Shown: positions 1 through 11,323, numbered from the stretch's first letter. The stretch is 19,591 nucleotides of DNA from Mycoemilia scoparia (GCA_027575805.1 JANBPU010000288.1:1-19591), one strand, 5' to 3'. Notes: generated by a model not told the origin, from the letters alone. Numbers and translations are program-made.

Positions 1-104
1 TTGTCCTATATAAAGGGAAATCATTGTCATAATAAGCCTCATAGGAAGGCAGTGAAATCGTGATTGGTGGCTATTTTTACAAAATAGCACCACATGGAGA
101 AGAG

Positions 105-177
105 GCCCGGCTAGCTCAATCGGTAGAGCGTGAGACTCTTAATCTCAAGGTTGTGGGTTCGACCCCCACGTTGGGCG
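105..177 (+). tRNA. tRNA-Lys (anticodon CUU)
   Basis: The 73 nt fold into a full cloverleaf. The acceptor stem pairs GCCCGGC (105-111) with GTTGGGC (170-176), with two G-U pairs. The D arm has GCTC/GAGC. The anticodon stem TGAGA/TCTCA holds loop CTCTTAA, giving anticodon CUU, which reads AAG (Lys). The T arm is GTGGG/CCCAC with loop TTCGACC, and G177 is the discriminator. TTTCTTTTT follows at once, a normal RNA polymerase III terminator. There is no intron. It decodes Lys in cytosolic translation. Confidence 0.97.
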
Positions 178-819
178 TTTCTTTTTGCTCCATCTAGTGG
201 TGGTGGTGGTTGAAGCCTGGAAGATGTGGGACCAATTTGTGTACCAATCGATCAAAGAAAACAAGCGTGTAGCCAAACCACTTGCAGGAAACACTAAATC
301 GTATTTGCATTCACCATTTTTACAGCCGTCGGCCAAATTTATCAGTAAAAGGTGTGTCGATTTTTGCTTTAAAGAAATCAAACACATCACATCCATTCAT
401 AAAACAAATTGCAAATGGGAGGAATCAGGTAGCCCTACAAAACATCACAATTGGAACAATTGGCAACCTTTGTTACTATGAAAATCTCCATGATCAACAT
501 CATCGCTTATATAAAATTGTAAAAAAAAGGGGGAGTTTTTTTTTGAATGTTTTTTTTTAAAAATATATAAAAACTCAAATATTGCAATTTGTGGTATACT
601 TTTTCAAAGCTGACAAGCATTTTATTTGCAAACAAACAATTTCCATGGGGTTTTTTTGCAACAGCTTCAATGCCTATAAATGCTTGGTTGTATTTCCTCT
701 GCAACAGCTTCCGTTTGGATCTTACTTAGCATTTTTGTACAAAAACAAGCAGCACCCATCCCCTTTATTTCCATATCGTCTGCCCTACTCTAATCCCCCC
801 CGAGCATCTGTCAACATTC
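178..819. other. Intergenic region, tRNA-Lys to orphan gene
   Basis: AT-rich sequence with no credible gene. It holds a short TGG-repeat run near 196-210, T-runs near 535-560 and 650, and the probable promoter of the 820 gene toward its right end. A minus-strand ORF across 145-396 is an antisense reading of the tRNA. Confidence 0.6.
675..680 (+). promoter_or_regulatory. Possible TATA box of the 131-aa orphan gene
   Basis: TATAAA lies 140 nt upstream of the ATG at 820. A C/T-rich stretch with a C-run (about 755-802) sits between them and could hold the transcription start. This is a motif and position argument only. Confidence 0.35.
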
Positions 820-1215
820 ATGTCTCGGGCTGAAAATAGGTCGTGTGTCAAATTCAGGCCAGAAGAAGCAAAGAAGATTATTGACTACTTGGGATCCTAT
901 CTTAATCAGCCTGGTGATAGCAACAACGTTGGGGAGGTAGGGCATTTCTACATTGCCGTGTTCAATGATATTACCACCCAAATGTCTGGAAATGGCCCAT
1001 TCGACCTGCAACCCAGCAAGATGAAATCTTCATTGAATGATCTTTACGTCGAGCTTTGTACTGCTTATGCTTCTCCCTCCTCCACTTTGGAAACCTCCAC
1101 TGGTGAGGGCCATGTTTTATTGTATGACAAGCTTGCTGAGGACATCATCAACATGCAGATAGACTATGGCAAGCCTGACTACAAAAGCAAATATTGTGCC
1201 AGCAATTCGAAATGA
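820..1215 (+). CDS. Orphan 131-aa protein, possibly Myb/SANT-like
   Basis: A single uninterrupted ORF from ATG 820 to TGA 1213-1215. I do not recognise the protein. There is no signal peptide or membrane segment; it is mostly polar and probably helical in its first two thirds. An early acidic/basic helix (residues about 14-27, EEAKKIIDYLGSYL) and a later helix (about 66-85, KMKSSLNDLYVELC) with an intervening HFYIAVFNDI are spaced as in trihelix Myb/SANT-like DNA-binding domains. That resemblance is weak and inferred. The gene has its own putative TATA box and an AATAAA at 1278. Its last 18 codons plus 80 nt of 3' flank recur inverted at 19455-19591, so it belongs to at least a two-copy family. 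The recent duplication supports it being a real transcribed unit. Confidence 0.6.
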   Translation: MSRAENRSCVKFRPEEAKKIIDYLGSYLNQPGDSNNVGEVGHFYIAVFNDITTQMSGNGPFDLQPSKMKSSLNDLYVELCTAYASPSSTLETSTGEGHVLLYDKLAEDIINMQIDYGKPDYKSKYCASNSK

Positions 1216-1277
1216 TTGGCATTATCATATTTTTTTAGTGATTTTTACTTGGTTTTGTGCATAATGCAAGTAGGTCC

Positions 1278-1283
1278 AATAAA
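1278..1283 (+). terminator. Polyadenylation signal of the 131-aa gene
   Basis: AATAAA lies 63 nt past the stop codon. The inverted copy keeps it exactly, and homology between the two copies ends 12 nt further on, at 1295. Confidence 0.5.
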
Positions 1284-1295
1284 CAACAAATGTTT

Positions 1296-1748
1296 AAAAC
1301 ATAAAAACATAATTGATGAATCTTAAAAAGTAGTTAAGCAAAAAAATATATTTCTTCAATAATTATATTGTAAATAGCACATCCACCATCGAATGAGAAA
1401 CTATATATTCCCTTATACATTATTCATTGCAAAATCATGCCATAAATTACATATTTCGGCTTGGATCTCGTAGGTTATTGGCAAGTATTACAGATATTAT
1501 TCTGGTACACTTTTACAGGAGACTCTGTTAAATGATATATCGCTGTACCAAGATATAAATACTACCTTGATAATCATTTTAAAGAAGTTTACAAGCGAAA
1601 TTTGAAATTATGTGGTAAAACAGTATAAGTTTGTAATACAATCCCATAAATCAACATATTATAATATAGTTTACTATAAATAAATATAATGATATCTGTA
1701 TTTACATTTTTTAGGTAGACAAAGTGCCAAAAAGCAATATCTCTAAAA
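1296..1748. other. Intergenic region before the APC5-like gene
   Basis: Very AT-rich. It begins with an A-rich run (aaaacataaaaacata) directly after the duplicated block. I see no gene, tRNA or repeat. A T-run followed by AG at about 1712 could be a splice acceptor. An upstream in-frame extension of the next gene to about 1719 is open, but no supporting first exon was recognised. Confidence 0.5.
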
Positions 1749-4700
1749 ATGACACAGATAGATTATCTAACGCACCTTAACCTTGCACTTTTGATTCTAA
1801 TCGAACAATACTGTATACATCCCGATTGGAAGGCCGATGTTCAAGTCAATATCTTAAGCTTACTATTAGAATATTTGGTAAGTTCTTCAAGTGATTTTAT
1901 AAGAATGTTGATAATATTTAATAGAGCAATTTATAACTGCGGTAATACAATGAATGGGACACTATTGATATACTAGGAAACAGACACCGGTATTGATAAC
2001 GAATCAACACAAAATGACTGCTGCTTGGTCGACTTATACGAACGCGCTAATGAAATAGTTTTAGAAAACGATGTTTATGATGATGGACAAAATGAACAAA
2101 TGGCATTGACTTTGGGCACGGCTATGTTGGAAAGAGTAAGCAAAATTAAACTTTTATTAAAATATGTGTGATAATTTATGAAGGGTAAATTTTGGTGACC
2201 AATGATTATAGAGGCAATCACAGCTGGGTGGATGTCCAGTTTTACTAGTAAACTTTCACCCTTCAAAAATTATGATCCATATCAACACCCATTATTAATA
2301 TGCACATACGTATGCGTTAAATGTATGTTTATATGTATATATCATAGTTTGAACAGCTCCAAAATCTAGACAATTTCCACGAATTCTTTTGTAGTAAGTA
2401 TTGAACACAGAAATGTCTATTTGGTTATAAATCATGATTGTTAGATTGATATTTATATACACACACATTTTCTATTTTCTTTAAAGATTTGGATGTTTTG
2501 TTCCACATTCCTAACCCCGAAGAAATGGCTGATGAACCGGATATAATATCACTGGTAATCAATTAATTCAAATTCAAGCAAATATATAAATGTATATGTA
2601 TGAATATAATAAAATTCAACACTCTATCTAATGCTGCTTATCTGATATATTTATTTGTTAGGATGAAAATAGTCTTCTGGGATTTTTCGTAAGAAAATGT
2701 AATATGGCATTCCAAAAATGTGAGTTTTATCAAGCAGCCAAGGTCTATGAAGCATTTGCCTACTTAACTGAAGCGTGGTATCATGAAAGTCCCGATATGT
2801 TGGCTATATTGGACAATAAAGGTAAATACAATCTATTCATTATAATAATTATTTTGATTGGTATACCGATTTCCAGCGTATTTACAATTTTGTCCATTTG
2901 GATTTAGACGCAGATATGGTATATAGTATCAGGAATTATGTTCAGAAGCAAATTAATATACTTGAAAGTGAGTCTATGTATATATGCAATACATGGTGAT
3001 GATTAAAGAGGTGGGCCCTATTTAAATAACATTTTCCTATATATATTTATAGACGAGCATCGTATAATTGATCCTCAAGAAATGCAAACTCGAATTCACA
3101 ATATGATAGAGCAGCAGCCAGATCATACGAAACTGCATTATCTAAGGTAATCCAACCAAATCAATATACCTAAATGCCAACTAAATAACTAGTGGCAAAA
3201 AGTAGCCGGGGTTTAAAAACATGGTTATATTTCTGTAGCTATCTCAATTATGCACAGAATGGCGAATGGGAATTGGCAGAAAAGTCTTTACGTCGCTATT
3301 TTGATTCTCACCAAGGCCAAGACCACTTAGGATCCGGAACTAATGGCGTACAAAGTTCTTGTGGCGGAGGTGGAGTAGGAGGAATCAACGCAGGTCAATA
3401 CGCATTATTAAATCTTGCGGTTTTACATATTCAATTTGGATTGGTTGATGAAGCTCGAAACGTAGGATTTGGTTCCAAGCAATTTATTTACGTATTTATA
3501 TAAGCACTGTATTAAACACCATTTGTATATATATATAAATATAGATATTAGAAGAAGCCACCGAAATAGCCCGAGATCGTCACGATAATATTGCATTGCT
3601 TTATCTCGAAAGGTAGACACAACAATATTCTGACTAAGGAAATATTAATCACATATTAATGCCAATAATCATACAATTTTTTGATAATAGCTGGATTAAG
3701 AAGCTCAACATAGACAAGATAAACAAACAGCAAACCGATATCGATCTACTGGAATCAAGTATCTGCAACCAAACAGAACAATGTCATAGAGCACTTTGTA
3801 AATTAAGCCAAAAAGCTGCCCAAGAAAAATCACCCCGCATTCAGGCCCACGCTGAATTACAGATTGCCGTGCTTGTAGCTGAAAGTGTAAGCTACAAAGC
3901 CAACTCATTACGATGCCAAAAAGTCCAAGGATTGTTATTTATAGATTTATTATAATATATGTTTACTTAACAAACTTTATAGGGTTATGAGCCAAGACTT
4001 TGTTTTGAAGCATTGACAAAGGCAACAATATTATGCTATAATTTTGGTTTGGACCTGAAGGCTAGCTTACATACTGTAGCATCCAGCATCTGGAGAATAT
4101 ATGGTAAGTATAGCTCAAAGTACTACTACTATAATCATTATTTTGTACGCTATTTCCCATGGATTTATTTTAATAGCATTTGTTCAAATTCTGTGTGGGC
4201 ATATATATGTATATATTAGGCTCGCCTATCCTATCACTTTTACACATCCAAATTGCCAAAGAATTATTTGGATCACAAATTCCTGTTTCAGAAAAACCAC
4301 GAATTCATATGCAAGAAGCTCAAGCTGTAAGTATCATTATACTTAATCCCTAACTCAGAATTTATAATGATGGCAATACAAGTCGAGAAACTAATTAAAA
4401 TATCTATATTTGGATATTTGGAAAAAAAAGTACTGTGATATTGGAGACTATGAATCAGCAGAAAAGGCTCTAAAGCCACTACTCTCATCAGCCAACATTG
4501 ATTCTGCCAGGCCAAGGAATCTTTTTGCCTTTTCGAAATTCAAAGACACCATTGAGGATATGAGAAACCAAATTGTTCTTTTACAGTAAGACCTCCTTCG
4601 TCAAAGTATTATTAAAAATTTATATCCGCTATTGTCGCTAATAGTAACGTCTATATGACTGGGGTTCTTTAGGATTCATGAAGCTCAGGCATCAAATACC

Positions 4701-5508
4701 AATAGTGGAATTCTAGATGATGATAGTCAGTTGAAGCTCGAAGAAATTCTCTTGGGCTGTCGGAATAAGAAAGCAGTAAAGAGCAGGATCCTGGAATCTC
4801 AAGCGCTTTTGTTGCTGGGATATACGCAGGAGGTAAGTTGACGCTCATGTGTCCTATAGCTTACAAATCCCTAACATCCTTTGACTACACTAATATTTAA
4901 ATAATTAAATGGGTATACTTTTATAGGCGCTGGATGTTGCTTTAGAGCTTGAATTGCATATTGATAAGTGTACACCAGTTGACCGTATTAGAATACTTTT
5001 GTCTCTATTTGATATCTACAAGGTAGGGATTTAGCAATACTGCCATCAATCTATTCACTCATTCATTATTTTGTCAGATTTCACAAGGCTTTGGGCAAAA
5101 TGTGTCCCCAGGAATTGCATATCAAATGAATGATTGCTGGGCCAAAATCTGAGAGCCCATTTCTGCCTAACATAGATTCGACCATTAGTGAAATCTTCCC
5201 ATTTGCCAAGAAAACAATACATGCATTATGATATTAAAATAGAATTGCTATTTATGATACGTTGTTAGGTTATGGCCGACAACATTGAGCGACAGCGGTG
5301 TATTATTCAGGCAGTCGAGCAGGCCAAAGAGAACCGCCAATATGGACTATGGAAAAGAGCCGTGTACAAATGGAAGGATCTAATGGAAGACCTGGGCAGC
5401 TCAGAAGATGGGGAAGCTGCGGATGCCAATATTAGTGATGTCGAGAAGGTGGTTAAAAGCCTTTTGAACAAGACATATTTAATTGGCACCCATGTCAATG
5501 ACAACTAA
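1749..5508 (+). CDS. APC5: Anaphase-promoting complex subunit 5 (APC5-like), 16 exons
   Basis: APC5 is a TPR-containing scaffold subunit of the APC/C, the nuclear ubiquitin ligase that degrades securin and cyclins. I resolve these exons, with phases agreeing at every junction: 1749-1877, 1977-2135, 2348-2393, 2487-2554, 2662-2821, 2908-2967, 3053-3146, 3239-3461, 3545-3612, 3691-3886, 3983-4103, 4220-4326, 4431-4585, 4673-4832, 4927-5022, 5269-5508. The product is about 693 aa; known APC5 proteins are roughly 700-760. The family hallmark is the TPR block split by intron 8: YALLNLAVLHIQFGLVDEAR, then ILEEATEIARDRHD, then SWIKKL. The N-terminal YLTHLNLALLILIEQYC and the NSLLGFFVRKCNMAF segment also fit. 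The last exon carries IERQRC just after RIRILLSLFDIYK, matching the spacing of the ERNRC C-terminal TPR in animal APC5 as I remember it. AATAAA follows at 5540. Intron 2 carries a MITE, and an alternative last exon lies at 5078-5152. A Gly-rich loop (residues about 284-300) is unusual. The start could lie in an unseen upstream exon. Confidence 0.85.
2174..2270 (+). mobile_element. MITE copy 1 (97 bp, intact, in APC5 intron 2)
   Basis: A 97-bp element with terminal inverted repeats (ATTTATGAAGGGT... / ...ACCCTTCAAAAAT), flanked on both sides by TA (2172-2173 and 2271-2272). TA duplication is the hallmark of Tc1/mariner-type insertion. It has no coding capacity. Its interior (GGTGACCAATGATTATAG...) matches copies 2-4. 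It lies wholly inside the second intron of the APC5-like gene. I define this orientation as plus. Confidence 0.8.
5078..5152 (+). other. Alternative last coding exon of the APC5-like gene
   Basis: A good acceptor (TTTTGTCAG at 5069-5077) opens a frame in phase 0 with exon 15, giving ISQGFGQNV... and ending at TGA 5150-5152. It would give a 638-aa product with a different C-terminus. No AATAAA lies between it and 5272, whereas two follow 5508, so I favour the 5269-5508 exon as the main end. This segment may be an alternative exon or simply intron sequence. Confidence 0.35.
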
Positions 5509-5539
5509 ATTTTTTGAGTTATATGCTCTTGACCAGAAA

Positions 5540-5549
5540 AATAAATAAA
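5540..5549 (+). terminator. Polyadenylation signal of the APC5-like gene
   Basis: Two overlapping AATAAA hexamers lie 32 nt past the stop at 5508. There is none between 5153 and 5271, which supports the downstream terminal exon. Confidence 0.5.
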
Positions 5550-6412
5550 AACTGAACCAAAACAAAGTTAAATGATCAAGCATGTGTGGGTGGTTGGACG
5601 AAATGGCAGTAATTGTGACAGAGATTGTTCAACTGTGTGGAGAAGGAATAAGATATTGCGCAAAGGGGAGATGGTAAATGGGCCAGAAAGCGATGGATGT
5701 GCCACTTTTTAGTGCAGGTGATTGCCTTTCTAAATCATGTTCAATGATGTCAATTACTACTCAACCATTGTAGTCTGCACTCTCAGTTTATTTTTAGTAT
5801 TGATTTCAAGAGTTTGCCCAGTCCTGATGACTGTGGCGAAGCTAGCAGGAGAGCTGACTGTGTCTGTGTGTGTATGTGCGTGGGGGTTTCATCCATTCTG
5901 TGCGACGGATAGATTTGCAGACTTGCCAGCTGGTTTTTCAGATCCCAGCACCAAACTCCACAGAGCTGCAGGCTTACTTTCTCCCCAACCCCTGCCTCTC
6001 TCGTTGCTCTGCTTTGTTTCTAGTCAGTGCTGGTGTACTCATACATACATATATATATATATATACTAATTCTTTATTATATTTCTTTTTCGCTGAACAA
6101 AGTAACAGACAGACACACATAGACAAGCCGCACGCTCTTGAATATCCGCTGTGCTATTTAAAATAAACTACTTTGAATTTTCCGTACAAACAGGGCATTG
6201 AGGCTTCCAACGAAAAGGCTATTTGTTCCTCATTTCAGGAACTATATAGTCTACCACTCACACACACGCATTTGGTCACCAAATAGCACGATATATACAA
6301 TTTCCGTTATTCCTGTCCACAGAAGGCTGGGCCTCTATTGACGGACTTACCCTTGTACAATTACCAAACAAATTACCACTACATCTTGAGTTTATACACA
6401 CATTTTAACCAG
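5550..6412 (+). promoter_or_regulatory. Flippase upstream region with microsatellites
   Basis: No gene recognised. It contains a GT-rich tract (about 5860-5882), a pyrimidine-rich stretch (5978-6020) that could be a core promoter, and (AT)n at 6049-6065. There is no ATG between 6021 and 6412. Possible splice acceptors are CATTTCAG (ending 6238), GTCCACAG (ending 6331) and TTAACCAG (ending 6412). A spliced 5' leader for the flippase is therefore likely, but it could not be assembled. Confidence 0.4.
6049..6065. repeat. (AT)n microsatellite
   Basis: Seventeen bases of alternating A and T, preceded by ATACATAC. Confidence 0.7.
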
Positions 6413-9400
6413 CAACACCACCTTTTGTATTAAAATATCACAAGCTGGCGTCGAGAAATCAGGATTACAACCGCATAGATAATGCGGACAAGGCATCGCT
6501 AAGTTCGCTTGATGAGGGTCATATTGGCAACGACCATAGACAAGTGCGCTATGAAGAAAGTCTCCTGAGCCCATTTGAAGAGACTCCAAGTCCCAACAAT
6601 CAGCATCGTTACTACTCAGACGACCACAACAATAACAATCTAGCTACCTACGAACAACAGCGAAAATATCTAACAAAATCTATACTAGACCCAGCTGATC
6701 ACGACCATACGGTCTATTATGATAATGCTCTGCCTGAATCACAACAACAACACCGGCAGCAGCAGAAGCCTCACAGACAATTAACGCTTAAACAAGGCGT
6801 TCCTCAACGCCAAGAAGATTCCATGCCTGACACCAATATTCATCATCCCATGGTAACATTTAATGACAATCTAAACCAAGAATATGAATATACCCACCAT
6901 CAGCCTTCAAGTCACAAATACCCACCAGCATCCTCATCGTCTGGTAACTACTATGGTCATAATGATCCAGAATACTTAATGCCATCCCACGTAGATTATT
7001 ACTATGACGGCAACGGCGACGACGACGACGACGATGCGAAGCTTGAAACCTACCCTCATCAGAAAATTCTTGATGAAATTGATGATTCCCATCTAGACCG
7101 TAAATTCGATTCCCAGCCGTCAATGGGTCCTTCAGCATACCAACGTGAACAATTTGAAATGGACGACTATTCATATTACAACAACGCCCCAATTCGTCAA
7201 GCCTCATTGAGTCTAAAGAAAAGACTTAGCAAGAGGCTTGCCCAAACTGGATCCATTTCCAGGCCCAATAGTGGCAAGTATACTGAAATAGAATCTATTC
7301 CACTTCATCAACAGAATAGTAGTGGCGGTGGCAACACAACAAACAAGAATGATAGTCCATTTAGAGATCATGGCGATTCAGATAGTGGATTTGGATTTAA
7401 TAATAAAGATGTTGATAAGGATAACTTTGAAAATACAACGAGCACAAACCGTGATATAAATCCTGACGACAATAGTGGTGGTGGTAGCAGTAAAATCAAT
7501 AATATGGATGGTGAGTTTAGAACTATCCATATAAACGATCCAGTCCAAAATATGGCATATAAATTCCTCCACAACCGAGTCTCAACCGCCAAATACAACC
7601 TATTTACATTCCTTCCTAAATTCCTGTTTGAGCAATTCTCCAAATACGCAAATTTATTCTTCCTTTTCACCGCATGTATCCAGCAAATCCCCAATGTGTC
7701 TCCAACATCTCGATGGACAACTCTAGCCCCTTTGGTTGTAGTCTTGTGCGCAACAGCATTAAAAGAATTGGCAGAAGATCGTAAACGCCACCAATCCGAC
7801 AAGGAAATGAACCGCAGTATGACCCATGTTCTAGTTGATGGTCAATTTGTTGAAAAGCCATGGAGAGAAATTGTAGTTGGTGACATTCTAAGAATCAATA
7901 ACAAGGAAGCCATTCCCGCCGATTTGGTTATACTTAGTAGTTCGGAGCCTGAGGGATTATGTTATATTGAAACTAGTAATTTGGACGGCGAGACTAATCT
8001 GAAAGTCAAACAAGCTAGACCCGAAACCGCCAACTTACTTACAGCCCAAAGTGTAGCAGCGCTTAGAGGTCATATTAAATCCGAAACACCAAATGATAGC
8101 CTTTATACATATCAAGGAACATTTGTAGCTGAAAGTGGATTGCAGAGCGAAGACAGTAATGGAAAGGGTGGATTATCCCCAATAGCTGGACGTAAAGAAT
8201 TTCCACTCGACCCTACCCAGGTACTTTTACGCGGTGCCATATTACGAAATACGGACTGGGTATTTACTGCTGTAGTATTTACTGGCCACGAAACCAAACT
8301 GATGAGAAATGCCACTGCTGCGCCGATTAAACAGACTGATATGGAAAAAATGACAAACAAGCAAATCATTTTCCTGTTCATTATTTTGTTGTCGTTGTCT
8401 ATTGCATGTACAGTTGGAAACAAGGTCCTTCAGGACAAAAACTTTGATGAATTGAATTCATATCTATGGTTGCCTTCTAATGGTGGCGCGGTTGCATTTA
8501 TTCGAAATATCTTGACATTTATTATTCTCTACAACAACTTGATTCCAATCAGTTTGATAGTCACCATGGAATTTGTCAAATTCCAGCAGGCTCAACTTAT
8601 CAACTCGGATCTCGATATGTATGATGACAAGAATGATACTCCCGCTCTTGCTCGTACTTCGTCGTTGGTCGAAGAATTAGGTCAGATTGAATATATTTTC
8701 AGTGATAAAACTGGCACTTTGACACGTAACATTATGGAGTTCAGACAATGTTCGGTTGGTGGGATTATGTACTCTGATATAGTCGAGGCTGGAAAAAGAG
8801 CACGAATTGTTGGTGACCAGGTTATTGGACAGTATGACTTTAAAGCACTGCGCGAGCAATTGCAAACCGGTGCCAACAAAGAATTATTGTTTGAATTTTT
8901 CCAATTACTTGCAACATGTCATACCGTTATTCCAGAAGTGAAGGAAGATGACCCCAATTCTATTGAATACCAAGCCTCTTCACCTGATGAAGGTGCTTTG
9001 GTCAAGGGTGCTGCGTTGATTGATTTCAAATTTCATACTAGAAAACCTCGGTCGATCATGGCTAACATCATGGGAACTGATATGGAGTATGAGGTACTCA
9101 ATGTTAACGAATTCAACAGTACAAGAAAGCGCATGTCGGTGGTTATCAGATGCCCAGATGGAACCATAAAGCTGTATTGTAAAGGTGCTGACACTGTCAT
9201 ATTGGAACGCTTAGATAAATCGTACAACCCATATGAACAGACTACGCTTACGCATCTCGAAGAATATGCGACTGAGGGATTACGTACCTTGTGCATAGCC
9301 ATGAGGAATATACCCCCAGATGAGTATGAGAGATGGAATCAGCAATATGAGCGTGCAGCAACTAGTATGAAGGATCGGCAAGAGATGTTGGATGAAGCCG

Positions 9401-10923
9401 CCGAGCAGATTGAAAAAGATCTATTTTTGTTGGGTGCGACTGCTATCGAAGACAAATTACAGGACCAAGTACCACAGACCATATTTACATTGGCACAAGC
9501 TGGTATAAAGATTTGGGTGCTTACAGGCGACCGACAGGAAACGGCTATCAACATTGGATATAGCTGTAAACTGTTGCATGAGAGCTTTTCGCTTTTGATA
9601 TGCAATGAGACAACTGATTGGGAAACCAAAGAGTACTTGAGCAAGAAGCTTGAAGCAATCCGAAAGGGTGGAATCAACACCAACATTGACCTGGAAGCCT
9701 TGGCACTGATCATTGATGGGCGAAGCCTTGATTTTGCACTTGAAAAGGATGTTGAAGATATATTTCTTGAATTGGCCTGTATGTGCAAAGCGGTCATTTG
9801 TTGTCGTGTATCACCACTACAAAAGGCCCTGGTGGTTAAATTGGTTAAACGCAAAAAGAAAGCAATCTTGTTATCAATCGGCGATGGTGCCAATGATGTT
9901 AGTATGATTCAAGCGGCTCACGTCGGTGTCGGCATCAGTGGACAGGAAGGTCTGCAAGCTGCTCGGTCAGCCGACTTTGCTATATCCCAATTCAGATATC
10001 TTCGTAAGCTGCTACTCGTACATGGTGCATGGAGTTACCATAGACTGAGTAAAATGATTCTTTTCTCATTTTACAAGAACATTGCTCTCTATATGACTCA
10101 GTTTTGGTTTGCCATCTATAATGGTTTTTCTGGTCAGACTGTATATGAATCGTGGTCCATTACATTCTTTACAGTGTTCTTTACGGTCTTGCCACCGCTT
10201 GCCATCGGTATATTTGATCAATTCCTCAGTGCCCGCAGTCTTGACCGATATCCCGAGATGTACAAGATGGGACAACAGCGTGAATTTTTCAATGTCCGTG
10301 CGTTCTGGGGCTCTACGATAAATGCATTCTACCATTCAGTTCTCTTATACTTCATCTCCATGCTGATCAGCTGGAATGGCGTGCTTCCTGAGGGTCTAGA
10401 TACAGGCCAATGGGTTTTCAGTGTCATTCTATACACCTCAGTCCTAGGAACAGTGCTTCTAAAGGCTGCACTAATCACCAACTTATGGACAAAATGGACC
10501 GTAATTGCAATTCCAGGATCATATCTTTTATGGATAGCATTTTTGCCAGTCTATGCTGTCGTTGCGCCCAAATTCAAGACATCAACAGAGTATCAAGGCA
10601 TTGTACCACATGTATATGGCAATCCTATATTCTGGTTTACAGTCATAATGTTACCAATCGCCTGTATTCTTCGAGATTACGCCTGGAAGTTCATCAAGAG
10701 AATGTATAGAACAAGAACATATCATGTTGCTCAAGAGATCCAGAAATTCAACATACCTGATTATCGTCCTCGTATGGAAAGGTTCCGGAAAGCTGTACAC
10801 AAGGTTCGTCTTATCCAGAGAATCAGAAGAACCCGTGGTTATGCGTTTTCACAAAATGAAGGTGGACAGACCAAACTCATTCGTTCTTACGATACTACAA
10901 GAAGAAAGCCCAAAGGAAACTAA
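6413..10923 (+). CDS. DRS2: P4-type ATPase, Drs2-like phospholipid flippase (5' end unresolved)
   Basis: P4-ATPases move aminophospholipids from the lumenal to the cytosolic leaflet of trans-Golgi and endosomal membranes, usually with a Cdc50 partner that is not in this window. One long frame carries every hallmark: DGET actuator loop (7984-7995), P4-specific PISL in M4 (8545-8556), DKTGT phosphorylation site (8704-8718), KGAD nucleotide-binding motif (9181-9192), TGDR (9523-9534) and GDGAND hinge (9880-9897). Ten membrane spans are expected: two before the actuator, two around PISL and six after GDGAND. The C-terminal GYAFS (10837-10851) followed by TKLIRSYDTT is the autoinhibitory segment of the Drs2 class. 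The first ~330 codons are Asn/Gln/Asp/His-rich and probably disordered, with a GAC-repeat tract near 7015-7035. The frame is closed upstream by TAA 6406-6408 and has no ATG until 6823. Translation starts either at 6823 (1366 aa, near yeast Drs2 in length) or in an upstream exon joined at 6413. No intron is seen. Confidence 0.95.
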
Positions 10924-11183
10924 CTACATAAACATTTTACAAGATTTGTTGTTAGGGCAGCATTATTTTATTCAGTGTGTTTTTATTACATTTCACCTTT
11001 TTCATTACCACTTCTATTATCATTTTTGAGCAAATCGTATATAGCTTCAAAATTCGTTTGTTATTATTTCAAAAGCGTGTTATTCATTATGAATGTTCTA
11101 ATCCATGACGTATTTGCCTCAATAAGTAAAAATAAAGGGAAATTTCTTTAATGGATAGTTAAAAAAACTGCCTATGAATCATA
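10924..11183. other. Flippase 3' flank with polyadenylation signal
   Basis: AT-rich non-coding sequence. AATAAA at 11131-11136 is the best polyadenylation signal for the flippase, 208 nt past its stop. Confidence 0.45.
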
Positions 11184-11281
11184 ATTTTTGAAGGGTGGCT
11201 TTTGATGGCCAACGATTATAGGGGCAATCCCAGCCAAATGAGTGATCACAGTATATTAGCAAATAGTCACACTTTAAAAAC
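11184..11281 (+). mobile_element. MITE copy 2 (degraded right end)
   Basis: The left end is intact: TA at 11182-11183, then ATTTTTGAAGGGTGGC. The interior AACGATTATAGGGGCAATC matches the family, in the same orientation as copy 1. The right end (CACTTTAAAAAC) is diverged and the second TA is lost. It lies between the flippase and tRNA-Glu. Confidence 0.7.
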
Positions 11282-11323
11282 AGCTACCCTTATGATAAAA
11301 TTAATCGGAAAAAAAGAGTAATT

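Noticed and set aside
145..396. Minus-strand ORF of 83 aa ending PTWGSNPQP
   Set aside because: The C-terminus is the antisense of tRNA-Lys, a common spurious ORF ending; the rest has no coding character.
1749..5508. Cohesin loader Scc4/MAU2 as identity of the TPR protein
   Set aside because: The YALLNLAVLHIQFG...DEAR block, and its continuation into SWIKKL, fit APC5; MAU2 hallmarks were not seen.
5737..6166. Plus-strand ORFs of 98-110 aa upstream of the flippase
   Set aside because: They run through GT-rich and (AT)n microsatellites and pyrimidine-rich promoter-like DNA; the peptide ends in repetitive Tyr-Ile.
9339..9893. 184-aa antisense ORF inside the flippase, and other antisense ORFs there (for example 7368-7802)
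   Set aside because: Shadows of a strongly conserved P4-ATPase coding frame, with no independent start context or recognisable product.
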